Positions 42,062 to 52,089 are shown, counted from the first letter of the stretch. The stretch is 64,000 nucleotides of DNA from Lucinisca nassula (GCA_963580285.1 OY757015.1:149976082-150040081); one strand, 5' to 3'. Program-made: numbers and translations. The notes: generated from the sequence alone by a model not told the origin.

Positions 42062-42313
42062 AGTTCAATTTGACATGAGACTGACCATTATGCAAAGAAT
42101 AATTTAGTGTCATCGCTTAATGTATCTTTTTCGTAAACTTCTCGAGATTTTTCGGCATCTTCTGAATGGCGACTCCTTTACCTACATGTTCCTCTATGTA
42201 TTGAATAACAACATCGACCTTTTCGAAAGATGGTGGCGATAAATATATGCATTCAGTCAGGTGTGAAATTATGTTAATAGAGGTCACCAGTCTCATGTCA
42301 AGTTGTTCGAACT
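42062..42313 (-). repeat. TIR element with conserved frame, copy 2
   Basis: Inverted ends AGTTCAATTTGACATGAGAC / mirror of AGTTCGAACAACTTGACATG. Minus-strand frame 42117-42308 reads EQLDMRLVTSINIISHLTEC, YLSPPSFEKV and VIQYIEEHVGKG to a stop, collinear with copy 1 at 4641-4890. Confidence 0.6.
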
Positions 42314-42324
42314 ACATGTATATA

Positions 42325-42850
42325 TAGTTAGTGTAACAGACTGGTATCATGCTTCATCTGAACAACTGGCAAGTGTAACAGACTGGTTTAGTGCTTCATA
42401 CTTTGAACACATGCAAGTGTTTGTTTGTTTGTATTCAAGTTTAATGGCCCAGTCAACACTATTTTAGGTCATTTTTGAGCTGGTCAATTTACCTATCCAC
42501 ACTTTTCCTGGGCAAGCTTATACGTAAGCGGTTAACCAGTACAATGCACATTCTTTCTCCAGAATCTGACAACTGCCCTTCTTGAATCAGCGGAAGGGAG
42601 AGAATCAGATTCAGAATTGTTACTGGTGATGACTGTAGAAAAGATTTCATGATCAGTCTCCACGAAAGAATGTTGCCGACCCCAGCAAGTAACAACGTCC
42701 TAATCACCAGTCAGACGCGCATCCATCTGAGCTACCGAGGCTGGCTGAGCCGCTGAACATATGCAAGTGTAACAGACTGGTTTGGTGCTCCATACTTAGA
42801 ACTGGCAAGTTTAACAGACTGGTTCAGTGCTTCATACTGAACACAGTGGT
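42325..42850 (+). repeat. Minisatellite (~40 bp) interrupted by SINE-II
   Basis: GTGTAACAGACTGGTTTAGT, GCTTCATACTTTGAACACAT and variants repeat at 42331-42420 and 42765-42850. Confidence 0.75.
42421..42754 (-). mobile_element. SINE-II, full length, 16-bp TSD
   Basis: Flanked by GAACACATGCAAGTGT (42405-42420) and GAACATATGCAAGTGT (42755-42770). Minus strand: tRNA-like head CTCGGTAGCTCAGATGGATG, GATTAGGACGTTG..., ATTCAAGAAGGGCAGTTGTC, CAGGAAAAGTGTGGATAGG, CAAACAAACAA tail. Confidence 0.9.
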
Positions 42851-42953
42851 TTCTTTTTTTTGCGGAACATTAGATCATCACAATTCTGTATATCCAAATA
42901 ATGAATTTGTTTGTTGAGGAGAACCCATGATAATTAAAGGATATGTTTACTTA

Positions 42954-43262
42954 AGGGGAATGAGAACATCTTCAGGGGAGGCAACTCCTGCAAAAGTATT
43001 TTTGTCTCCCATGTCAACAGGAGTCAACTCTTAAAGGGAAGAATTTGCTACTGAGGAGCAAATTCTTTCCTTTAAGAGTTGACCCCTTTTTCAGTGAGAC
43101 AGAGTTTATAAGAAAGCGAACAGGAAGTCCCGAAAGTTGTCTCCCTTTGAAAAATTGCAGAAAAAACAGCCAGGTGTTCCCATTCCCCTTAAGTCTTGTT
43201 AGAAACATACATTGCGGGTACTTGTTAGAATCGCCTCTTTGAGGCATTTCTAACAAGTACCA
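42954..43262. mobile_element. MITE-E with internal hairpin and adjacent core-2
   Basis: AAGGGGAATGAGAACA at left and the mirror of AAGGGGAATGGGAACACC at 43177-43194. The centre is CTCTTAAAGGGAAGAATTTG facing CAAATTCTTTCCTTTAAGAG. A core-2 hairpin (GTACTTGTTAGAATCGCCTC) follows at 43210-43262. Confidence 0.75.
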
Positions 43263-43288
43263 CATTATGTTTTAATGGAGAAGTATGA

Positions 43289-43523
43289 ACGGGCCTCCGT
43301 GGCCTAGTGGATAAGAGCGCTGACTCTTAGTCATTAGGTCTCTCACTGCCGTAGGTTCGAGTCTCGCTCGGGCCACGTGTGAGACGCCGAGTTCTGCAAC
43401 GGAAGGTCAGGTGGTTTTTCTCCGGGTACTCCGGTTTTCGCCCACCTCTGATTAACGATCGGCTTGATATGAGTGAATTATCTTGAAAGGGCCGTAAAAC
43501 CCAAACCAAAAAAAAAAAAAAAA
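43289..43523 (+). mobile_element. SINE-I, intact, with TSD and poly-A
   Basis: tRNA-like head GGGCCTCCGTGGCCTAGTGG (A box) and GGTTCGAGTCTC (B box), body TTCTGCAACGGAAGGTCAGG, TTTTTCTCCGGGTACTCCGG, CTTGAAAGGGCCGTAAAACC, 15-base poly-A. AATGGAGAAGTATGAA before and AATGGCGAAGTATGAA after form a 16-bp TSD with one mismatch. The youngest-looking SINE in the window. Confidence 0.93.
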
Positions 43524-43794
43524 TGGCGAAGTATGAAAAATTATCCGCAAATTGTTCTCAATTCTCCTCCTTAACTGGAGCCACATCACCTGAGTATTGA
43601 AGGTGTAGCTAGTAGTTCATTAAGTTCAGTGAATACATCACCTGTTCCAGGAGCATCAGACTTGAGTCTTCTAAAGTTTTATCACTGGTGTCTTCAACAT
43701 AAGCACTAGATAAAGCCTATAACCTTAATAGATTTATCAGCTGTACTCTTCATAAAGAATGGTGGAAAACCTATCAACAGAGCCATGTCATGTG

Positions 43795-43872
43795 AAATAT
43801 GTTCTATAAAAGGTTTATCCTTTTACCACAGAACTGGAAAATATGGAGTGTACATGTTTTCTAAACCAAGAT
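43795..43872 (-). mobile_element. Retrozyme-like fragment, ribozyme missing
   Basis: Complement of the stretch following the 26.2-kb ribozyme: GAAAACATG-ACACTCCATATTTT, AGTTCTGTGGT, AAGGATAAACCTTTTATAGA. The hammerhead side is truncated. Confidence 0.7.
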
Positions 43873-44081
43873 GGTGCAGACCTTAGTGTACACTGCCTCA
43901 GACAACTGAAGGATAGTTTTTGTCAATTCTGTATGAAAACCTACGTATTCATTAGAACCACCTCACTGAGGTTGTTGTAATGAATACCCACATCATAGGT
44001 TTATCTGGAGAAATAAGGAAATCTATCCTTCAACTGTCACAAACTACCCGCCTTATCTGTTTGAATGCTATATGTACCTAA

Positions 44082-44356
44082 GCAGCCCTCGCCCGTCAGG
44101 CCTGAAGAAATGGATGGGTTGCATGATGCTTCCACGCATGGCTGAAAATGACTGCACATGAGTACTGGTAAACCGCTTAGAGGATCTAAGCCTGCCCAGG
44201 CAAGGTGGTGCGAGTCGGACAACTTCGTTGGTTTCATTGGGTTACAGGGCTAATGAGATGTCATTTCAACTCAATGCCGGGTAAAAGTCCAGCAACGTCT
44301 CCAAAATGACCTATAGTGTTGACGGGGATGTTAAACCGCAAATCAAACAAACAAAC
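44082..44356 (+). mobile_element. SINE-IV
   Basis: GCCCTCGCCCGTCAGGCCTG, AGGATCTAAGCCTGCCCAGG, GACGGGGATGTTAAACC, CAAATCAAACAAACAAAC. Confidence 0.8.
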
Positions 44357-44407
44357 GTGTACCTCTAGTGTCTCTTCTGTATTCGGTATGTATCTGAGTG
44401 CCATGTT

Positions 44408-44725
44408 ATTGCCCCTGCCCAACAGGTTTTGGAGAAGTAGATTGGGCTGTATGGTGATTCCACGCAGAGCTGAAACTGACCACACATGAGTACTGGTAAA
44501 CCGTTTATATTCAGGCATAGTCCTTTAAGGACTATGCCTGCCCAGGTAAAGTGTCGTGAGTCAGACCTCCCAGTGCATATAAGCCTTTTGGTTTCTTTGG
44601 GCGGCAGGGCTTGAGATATCATTTCATCTCAATGTCGGGTAAAAGTCCCACAAAATTGGAAGCACTGCCTCCAAAATGATCTAAATAGTGTTGACATGGA
44701 CATTAAACCACAATTCAAACAATTC
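44408..44725 (+). mobile_element. SINE-IV with a small inverted insertion
   Basis: GCCCCTGCCCAACAGGTTTT to CACAATTCAAACAA. At 44508-44545 the block GGCATAGTCCTTTAAGGACT creates a short palindrome absent from other copies. Confidence 0.75.
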
Positions 44726-44981
44726 TGAGCACCCTGAAGACAAGTTCTGTCTTGATGAAGCTCAATTTTCATCCCATCATATACATTTGTAAATATTACA
44801 TGTATCAGCCACCAATAGAGAATAATATTAAAGAAATGTCTTTGGGCAATTGTGTACACAGTGAGGACTCGTATCAGCACAGTCTTATCAAAGTCTTCCC
44901 TGTGTACTGTTTGGATCACAGATGAACCAAAGTCTGTGATTCAGGGGTAGTAGGGTGCAGTAAAAATCTTGCGTATCTTAA

Positions 44982-45179
44982 CCCTTCTCTTGCTGTTCAC
45001 GACAACCCCTATTTTTGCAAACAGTGTAGATCCAGATCAGAAGCCGAAGCCATCTGATCAGGATCTACACTGTTTGACATTTAGTTTATGAATTTGTAGG
45101 AATAAATTACATGAAGTAATCAGATTGGTTCAAAGCCAGAGATGGGTGTGGCTTAAATGAATATTCAGCAAGAGAAGGA
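44982..45179. mobile_element. MITE-A copy 6
   Basis: TTAA at 44978-44981 and 45180-45183; CCCTTCTCTTGCTG ends; core-1 in the first half. Confidence 0.88.
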
Positions 45180-45308
45180 TTAAGTTACTGGGGCATCCAG
45201 CAGATACAGTTAGACATGGCTTGCTATCCTTGCTGCAGGATAGGGAGGGGGGAGCATTATTATTTCTTCTGTTTCTACACTTTCATTCATTTTCCTCTTC
45301 CCCCTTCC

Positions 45309-45345
45309 CCCCCCCCCCCCCCACACACACACACACACACACAAC
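45309..45345 (+). repeat. poly-C then (CA)n microsatellite
   Basis: About 14 C followed by about 10 CA units. Confidence 0.9.
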
Positions 45346-45379
45346 ACTGTTTGTCTTGAAACTTTTACAAATTCATTAA

Positions 45380-45555
45380 CCCATTGTATACTAGTGGACC
45401 CTTCTGGACAAGTCCATTTGTCATTTAAGGGGACCGGAAGGCCTATTTTTTTCGTTTTTATTCTTTTTTTGACGGAAAATTCTATTTCTAGCAAATAGTG
45501 CAGGTCCTGATCAGACGTCGCGTTCTGCGGCATTCTGTTTCCCGCATGCAATGGG
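45380..45555. mobile_element. MITE-B' (TTAA-flanked)
   Basis: TTAA at 45376-45379 and 45556-45559. Ends CCCATTGTATACTAG and GCATGCAATGGG. Core-1 variant TCCTGATCAGACGTCGCGTT. Confidence 0.75.
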
Positions 45556-45992
45556 TTAATGGTTTATATTTATAGCCATCATAAGCCATGCCATTCTAGT
45601 CGTTGTGACATCTAAGTGCTGTGCAAAGATTGTTATCAGTGAAACCTGGACTGGGCATTTGTGCTGGGTTTAGGCTTGAATGGGAATACATTTTAGGTTT
45701 ATCTAAGGTTTGTTTTAGTGCCCATATACAGTACATGAACATGCATTGCCAGGGTCCGGGAAACACAGAGATTGACAAGAAATGTAGACCCAGATCAGGG
45801 GGTAGTTGAGTGAGGCAAAAGTGATGCTTACCATGCGTCACAGGGGTGTCCATCTGATATTGGCCTACAGTTGGGTAAGGCCTGCTGTCTTTGAAATAGG
45901 TAAAGTAACAAGGTTTGAGTGGGGAATGTTTTTATTTCTTCTGTCTCCTCTCTTCCATTTATTTTCTTCTTTCTCCACTGTCCCTCACTAAC

Positions 45993-46635
45993 AGCCCCCG
46001 CCCATCGGGCTTGGAAGAAATAGATGGTCTGCATGATGCTTCCACGCAGAACTGAAACTGACCGCACACAAGTACTGGTAAACCGCTTAGAGGATCTAAG
46101 CCTGCCCAGGCAAAGGGATGGAAGTCAGACTGTCCATGCTTATAAACCCTATTGGTTTCATTGGGTGACAGGGCTTGAGATGTCATCTCATCGTAATGTC
46201 GGGTAAAAGTCCCACAAAATTGGAAGCAACACCTCCAAAATGACCTACAGTAGAACTTTGATGGCTCAAACAGCGATGGCTCGTTTACCATGGATGTGTC
46301 GAACCAATTCTTTAGCCCCTAGCGGCTAGCGATATCCTCTACATAAAAAAGTGGGGGATAATTAAGGAGATTTTAGTCTTTTATCTTGCAAATGTATGAT
46401 GTGTGTACAGGGATTTTATTATTTCTGGTTACTAATGAGTACACACAGCATACATTTTCATTATAGAACACCGAAAATATGTCTAAAAGTATCTCGTTAT
46501 GCCTCCTGACAGTAATCTCAGTGGCTCGAACTACCCCTGTCTCGAACAGATTTTCGAGGTTCCAAAGGTGTTCGAGCCATTGAGGTTCGACTGTATCTAG
46601 TGTTTACGGGGAAGTTAAACATCAAACCAAACAAC
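45993..46635 (+). mobile_element. SINE-IV split by MITE-F copy 2
   Basis: SINE blocks 45993-46247 (CCCCCGCCCATCGGGCTTGG to AAAATGACCTA) and 46594-46635 (TAtctagtgtttacgggg, AAACATCAAACCAAAC) flank the MITE. Removing it restores the normal AATGACCTA-TAGTGTT tail. Confidence 0.85.
46248..46593. mobile_element. MITE-F copy 2, TA TSD proven, core replaced
   Basis: 346 bp from CAGTAGAACTTTGATGGC to its mirror ...GGTTCGACTG, flanked by TA on both sides inside a SINE. The central core-2 hairpin found in copies 1 and 3 is absent. In its place are 28 bp (46406-46433) identical to the complement of 47430-47457. Confidence 0.9.
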
Positions 46636-46906
46636 CTGTCCCTCATTTTCATCTCTTCTACCATCTCTTTTTCTCCCTTTCTCTGGGAGATGACACAAAA
46701 TGACCCACAAGGGTTGACTTGTCATTAAACCCAAACAATCAATCAATAGACCCAGATCAGGCAGAATGTGGCATCTGATCAGGGTATGCACTGGTTGCTT
46801 AAAGAACAGTTCACTAAAGTTAAACAGTATGTCCCCGTTCAGACCATTTTCCAGCCGATACACATTGACAGTCGACCCATCAGTGCTGCCAGTGCTCAGG
46901 ACTTAA

Positions 46907-47111
46907 CCCTTGTCCTGCTGAATATTTATATATGCCACACCCACTATCGATTAACAACCAATCAGATTACTTGATGCAAATTATTACAACAAATTCACAA
47001 TCTGAATGGCAAACAATGTAGATCCTGATCAGATGGCTTCGTCAGAAGCCATCTGATCTGGATCTACATTGTTTCAAAGATAAGGCATATCGGGGATTAG
47101 CAGGAGAAGGG
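46907..47111. mobile_element. MITE-A copy 7, sharing TTAA with MITE-B copy 6
   Basis: CCCTTGTCCTGCTGA ends, core-1 GATGGCTTCGTCAGAAGCCA. TTAA at 46903-46906 and 47112-47115. Confidence 0.9.
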
Positions 47112-47115
47112 TTAA

Positions 47116-47322
47116 CCCATTTTGTACCGGATACCACAAAACGGGTACCCTGACATACTGTGCTGGCCAAGATCAGATGCTGCAAATTGTGGTGTCCGAT
47201 CAGGGCCTCCACTTTTTGCTTTTCCAAATAAGTTTTGATGAAAACACAGCCTGACACCCCTAAATTTGGAAATGGACTCCTGCTATAAACAAGGAGGAAG
47301 TATCCATTTTTTACAAAAATGG
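47116..47322. mobile_element. MITE-B copy 6
   Basis: Starts at the TTAA closing MITE-A copy 7. CCCATTTTGTACCGG; right end TTACAAAAATGG-TTAA (47323-47326). Confidence 0.85.
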
Positions 47323-47649
47323 TTAATACGTTAAATCTACTGATTACATAGTGTATATTCAGTGAATTTGTTGGTTTAGTGAGGTAGAGTGAAAATTAAA
47401 TGATTAAATTTCATGTCCCAGCTGTATTCAGTAACCAGAAATAATAAAATCCCTGTAATTAAATTTTTCCTGTCTGACAAAAGAGTAACATAGTTTCAAA
47501 GACTGTTCTGCACTGGTGGGATCGATCGCCCCTGTTTGCAGGCCGGAAAAGCGGTCCTGAAATTAGACTTCACATTTCAATTCTGGTACTGGCAGATCTA
47601 CTCGTTTCTGTTTTCAATTTGTTGCAGTTGTTTTACTATCTATGTAAAA

Positions 47650-47812
47650 GAAGCCCCTGTGGTGTAGTGGTTACGCTACTCGCCTTGTAAACCAGGGATC
47701 GCAGGATCGATCCCTGGCTTCTCCAGACTTTCGAATGAGTCTTTAAACCGAGGTCCAGTCTCCGTATGACCTTAGCTGTTGATGGGATGTAAAACTCTAA
47801 CACTCACTCACT
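47650..47812 (+). mobile_element. SINE-III
   Basis: GAAGCCCCTGTGGTGTAGTG head with A-box-like GTGTAGTGGTTAC, B-box-like GGATCGATCCC, GACTTTCGAATGAGTC, GTGATGGGATGTAAAACTC-like end. Confidence 0.8.
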
Positions 47813-47870
47813 TTATTAATAATCTGATGATTGTAGAACTAACGTATCACTAAGTATGATTTTCACCATT

Positions 47871-48682
47871 TCTTCGGTCCATTTGAACTTAGATCAGGTC
47901 CAGTGCATCCGAAGAGTTGACACCTTGTCCAAATGCCTAGATTGAACACTGTACAAGCTATGCTTTTTTGAGATTCACCTTTCAATCATGGTACATGTAT
48001 GTCCAAAACTGTATGGGCCTCCATGGCCTAAGACTAGTGGGTAAGAGTGCTGACTCTTAACACTTGTCCTGCTGAATATTTTAATCTGCCACACCCACTA
48101 CCGATTATCCACCAATCAGATTACTTGATGCAAATTATTGCAACAAATTCACAATCTGAATGGCAAACTGATCCATCTGATCAGGATCTTCATTGTTTGA
48201 AAGGCAAGGCATATCCGGGTTCAGCAGGACAAGGGTTTAATCATTAGGTCTCTCACCTCTCACTGCTGTGGTTCTGCTGCATCTGATCTGGGCCTGCACT
48301 GTTTGCCAGGGTACCCGTTTTGAGGTTTCGGGTACTAAATGGGTTAATTTATCATCTTTTAATTTCCTCTGTCTTCGGTCCATTTGAACTTCAATCAGGT
48401 CCAGTGCATCCGAAAAGTTGACACCTTGTCCAAATGCCTAGATTGAACACTGTACAAGCTATGCTTTTTTTGAGATTCACCTTTCAATCATGGTATATCC
48501 AAAACTGTACGGGCCTCCATGGCCTAAGACTAGTGGGTAAGAGTGCTGACTCTTAATCATTAGGTCTCTCACTGCTGTGGTTCAGCTGCATCTAATCTGA
48601 GCCTGCATTGTTTGCGGGGGTACCCATTTTGGGGTTTCCGTTACTAAATAAGTTAATTTATCATCTTTTAATTTCCTCTGTA
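47871..48682 (+). repeat. Tandem duplication (~311-321 bp), first copy carries MITE-A
   Basis: Copy 1 47871-48371 and copy 2 48372-48682 share TCTTCGGTCCATTTGAACTT, the SINE-I head, a MITE-B remnant and the end TTTAATTTCCTCTG. They differ by the 180-bp MITE-A insertion. Confidence 0.9.
48061..48236. mobile_element. MITE-A copy 8, with paralogous empty site
   Basis: Inserted at TTAA in the SINE-I head GACTC-TTAA-TCATTAGG; TTAA at 48057-48060 and 48237-48240. Copy 2 of the duplication (48552-48560) has a single TTAA and no MITE. Confidence 0.93.
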
Positions 48683-48699
48683 GTAAACAGTTTTAAATG

Positions 48700-49160
48700 C
48701 CCCCGACCATCGGGACTTGAAGAAGTAGATCTGGCTGCTGACTGCTTCCGTGCAGAGCTGAAACAGACCAAACTTAACCCTTCTCTTGCTGAATATTCAA
48801 TTCAGCCACACCCATTTCTGACTTTGAACCAATCAGATTATTTGAAGTAATTTATTCCTACAAATTCATAAACTGAATGTCAAACAGTGTAGATCCTGAT
48901 CAGATGCCATCTGATCTGGATCTACACTGTTTGCAAAGATAGGGGTTGTCGTGAACAGCAAGATAAGGGTTAAGTAATGGTAAACCACACTGAAAGTTCA
49001 CGCCTGCCCAGGAAAGACTGCATATGTCCCTTTAACCCTACCGGTTTCTTTGAGTGATAGGGCTTGAGATGTTATTTCATCTCAATTTCAAAATCAGAAG
49101 CTACATCAAAAATGACCTAACTAGTGTTGATGGGGACATAAAACCTCAAAACAAACAAAC
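48700..49160 (+). mobile_element. SINE-IV split by MITE-A copy 9
   Basis: SINE parts 48700-48773 (GCCCCCGACCATCGGGACTT) and 48974-49160 (TAATGGTAAACCACAC to AAACAAACAAACAAAC). The MITE sits at a TTAA. Confidence 0.8.
48778..48969. mobile_element. MITE-A copy 9
   Basis: TTAA at 48774-48777 and 48970-48973; CCCTTCTCTTGCTGA / mirror of CCCTTATCTTGCTG. Core-1 shortened (GATCAGATGCCATCTGATC). Confidence 0.92.
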
Positions 49161-49198
49161 AAACAAACACAGCTCTATAATTTTCAGTCAAACCCCAA

Positions 49199-49428
49199 AA
49201 ACCCATCCGTGGCCTAGTGGTTAAGAGCGCTGACTCTAGATCAGTAGGTCTCTCACCGCTGTGGTTCAAGCCTCGCTCGGGTCACATGTGAGACGCCACA
49301 TTCTGCAACGGAAGGTCAAGTGGTTTTTCTCCGGGTACTCCGGTTTTCGCCCTCTGATTAACGATCGGCTCGATATGAGTGAAATAATCTTTGAAGAGCC
49401 GTAAAACCAAAAAAAAAAAAAAAAAAAC
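49199..49428 (+). mobile_element. SINE-I copy
   Basis: AACCCATCCGTGGCCTAGTG head, GGTTCAAGCCTCG B box, CTGCAACGGAAGGTCAAGTG, GAGCCGTAAAACC, poly-A of 18. Confidence 0.85.
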
Positions 49429-49429
49429 C

Positions 49430-49970
49430 CCGAAAACGGAATACATGTAGCTAGTAACTTTAGATCTTGTTGAGATGGCTTCTGATCTAATAGAGAACCA
49501 TCCCATCTGGCTCTGTACTGTTTACAAAGGGTGTTTTTGTTTACAGGACTGCAAGAATTAAATTGCAAAGGCATAAAATTATTTATGGCTTTAAACATGT
49601 TTTTAACTCTTGAAGTACATGTGCCACAGAAATGTTTTGGAGCAGATAGCAGTTTTGTTTATTGAATTATCTATAAGAGTAAATAAGGCTTGTCATTTCA
49701 TGTGACCAGCGGATGATTCACATGTGAAGTCAAGCCTTGTTTGTTGGGAAAATTAAGAAAAATTATTTGAAAATGACATCTGCCAATGTTGTGATTGGCA
49801 GCCTAAGGATTAATAGCTTTATTATGGAGGGTAAATAAAGAGTTGCCAATAAAGATACAGTGAGAACTCGTGGTGACATGTAATGACCACAATGTTTTTT
49901 CAGATGAAGGGAGTGGACCACATTGCCATGGCTATTAGATACAACAGGATTAAGTTTAACCCATTATGCA
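49430..49970. other. Mostly unassigned
   Basis: A core-1-like scrap GATGGCTTCTGATCTAATAG (49472) and a MITE-A-like inner part near 49690; no frame. Confidence 0.4.
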
Positions 49971-49981
49971 CTAGTCATTTG

Positions 49982-50012
<31 letters not shown>

Positions 50013-50310
50013 ACACACACACCTACGGAATATACGGGGGATAGCGGGGCTAATGTGCGGGGTAGTTACCCTCTGTGTTGTCCCACAGTGCCGGGTTAAT
50101 GCGGGGGTTTCGATATTATTCAAATATACCCCCAGTGGAACGAACTATTATAAACAGCGGGGCTGTGACCTTCTGGAAGTCCCCCCCAGTGCAGGGCTTC
50201 TAGCAGGGCTGTGAAAAGTGAAAAGTCATTGTCCGCACTCTCCCCGTAGGTGGGGGGGGGGGAAGTGGTTTCAAATGTCTTGTGCATTATATGCTGGTGG
50301 ACTCTTCCAT
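49970..50310. mobile_element. Possible MITE-B'-like element with poly-C interior
   Basis: TTTAACCCATTATGCACTAG at left and TTGTGCATTATATGCTGGTG at right; 24-base C run with (AC)n at 49989-50022; internal palindromic parts. Ends not confirmed. Confidence 0.4.
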
Positions 50311-50522
50311 TGCAGAACAAACACAGTCACACTACTTGTATCTTAATCATCACAACTAGAAGACATTTTCATACTTGGTCTTGAGAGAATGGCTTGACAT
50401 TTCATGTGAATTTTTTGCTGGGATTGTTTTGTAGGAATTTTCGTAGCAGTTTTAGGGTTAAAAACATAATATAAAAACTAAAATAAACAAACAACAACAA
50501 TTTTAACAACAAAAGAAAAATA

Positions 50523-50868
50523 CAGTCGAACTTCAATAGCTCGAACACCTTTGGGGCCTCGAAAATCTGTTCGAGACAGCGGTAGTTCGAGCCACTGAGG
50601 GTAACTACCAGGAGGTGTAAAGAAATACTTTTGAACATTTTTTCGGTGTACTATAATGAAAATGCATGTGGTGTGTACTCATTAGAATCGCCTCATCGAG
50701 GCGATTCTAATGAGTACACATGGCATACATGTGCAAGAAAATGACGAAAATCTCCTAAATTATCCCCCAATATCACTTATGTAAAGGATTTTCCTAGGGG
50801 CTCAAGAACAGGTTCGACTCAGCCAAGGTAAACGAGCCATCGGTGTTCGAGCCATTGAAGTTCTACTG
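50523..50868. mobile_element. MITE-F copy 3, intact
   Basis: 346 bp, CAGTCGAACTTCAATAGCTC and mirror of CAGTAGAACTTCAATGGCTC, TA on both sides (50521-50522, 50869-50870). Centre is core-2 (CATTAGAATCGCCTCATCGA and mirror). Confidence 0.92.
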
Positions 50869-51029
50869 TAGAGAAGAAAAAGAAGTCCAAGGTACTCTTG
50901 CAAAACATTGATTTAGTGTGTCAGATGCATTTGTTACTATAATATATTCTGATAGACATGCCCTTGTCTTGTGTTGTCGTTTCTTCTGTCATTTGATCAT
51001 TTTGACCTATCCAGTCCACTGAGCTGACT

Positions 51030-51400
51030 GTACCCTATAATTTGAGTCAAAGCATGAGAAAATTTTCCTTGGTACATTGAGTGAGTGAGTGAGTGAGTTT
51101 TAGTTTTACGTCCCACCAACAGCTAAGGTCATACGGAGACGGGACCTCGGTTTAATACAGTCGAACTTCAATAGCTCGAACACCTTTGGGGCCTCGAAAA
51201 TCTGTTCGAGACAGGGGTAGTTTGAGCCACTGAGGGTAACTACCAGGAGGTGTAAAGAAATACTTTTGAACATTGTACCCTATAATTTGAGTCAAAGCAT
51301 GAGAAAATTTTCCTTGGTACATTGAGTGAGTGAGTGAGTGAGTTTTAGTTTTACGTCCCACCAACAGCTAAGGTCATACGGAGACGGGACCTTGGTTTAA
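51030..51400. repeat. Local duplication with copied half MITE-F between the copies
   Basis: 51030-51155 and 51274-51400 are near identical (GTACCCTATAATTTGAGTCA ... GGTTTA). Between them 51156-51273 duplicates 50521-50638, the left third of MITE-F copy 3, almost exactly. Confidence 0.9.
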
Positions 51401-51486
51401 AGACTCATCCGAAAGTCTGGAGAAGCCCGGGATCGATCCCTGGTTTACAAGGCGAGTAGCGTAACCACTGCACCACTGAGGCTTCT
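51325..51486 (-). mobile_element. SINE-III, minus strand
   Basis: GTTTTACGTCCCACCAACAG to CACTGCACCACTGAGGCTTC; complement carries GGGATCGATCCCGGGC-like B box. Its 3' part is duplicated at 51082-51155. Confidence 0.8.
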
Positions 51487-51497
51487 CTCTTAGTACA

Positions 51498-51710
51498 TTG
51501 TGTGACCACACATGAGTATTGGTAAACTGGTTAGAGGATCTAAGCCTGCCCAGGCAAATTAAGCGGTGCGAGTCGGACTGGCCATGCTTATAAAACATTC
51601 AGGTTTCATTGGGTGACAGGGCTAGAGATGTCATTTCATCTCACTCAATGTTGGGCAAAAGTCCCATAGAATTGGAAGTAATGAGTCCAGAATGACCGTA
51701 CAGTGTTGAC
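51498..51710 (+). mobile_element. SINE-IV, 5' head missing
   Basis: GTGACCACACATGAGTATTG, AGAGGATCTAAGCCTGCCCA, AATGTTGGGCAAAAGTCCC, AGTGTTGACACAAAA. Confidence 0.7.
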
Positions 51711-51790
51711 ACAAAATGAGCCAGGTCCCGCATGACCATAGCTGTTGGTGGGATGTAAATATGAAATGCACACAATCAGTTAATTAAAAT

Positions 51791-52020
51791 ACAGTTGACT
51801 CTCGTTATCTTGACCCGCTTATCTCGACCCTATCGCTTATGTCGAACCGATTTCTAAGTCCCGTACATTTCCCCTATATATTTATTGTATTTCAACTTTG
51901 CATGTGTCGAACTACTTTTAAGTCGACACTTCGGCTATCTCGCCCATCATTTTCAGTCCCTGAATGTATTTTTCACTGTTTTTACTACTGCGTATCTCGA
52001 ACAGGGATTCATGACGTAAC
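51791..52020 (+). mobile_element. Left end of a pogo/Tigger-like element
   Basis: TACAGTTGACTCTCGTTATC start, then TCGAACCGATTTCTAAGTCC, GTGTCGAACTAC, TATCTCGAACAGGG. Terminal style as for pogo superfamily; right end not found. Confidence 0.5.
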
Positions 52021-52089
52021 GAAAAAAAAAAAAAAAAAAACATTCGTCCGGTCCTTCAATTTTGTAATAGGCCTTTAGAAAACAATTCA

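Noticed and set aside
43289..43373. Functional tRNA gene
   Set aside because: A and B boxes are present, but the acceptor stem does not close and the copy continues into a SINE body with poly-A and TSD. The same applies to 24841, 47650, 52543 and 62733.
44037..46291. Several minus-strand frames sharing residues such as GLDPLSGLPVLMC
   Set aside because: The similarity arises because each frame is a translation of a SINE-IV copy in the same orientation, not a gene family.
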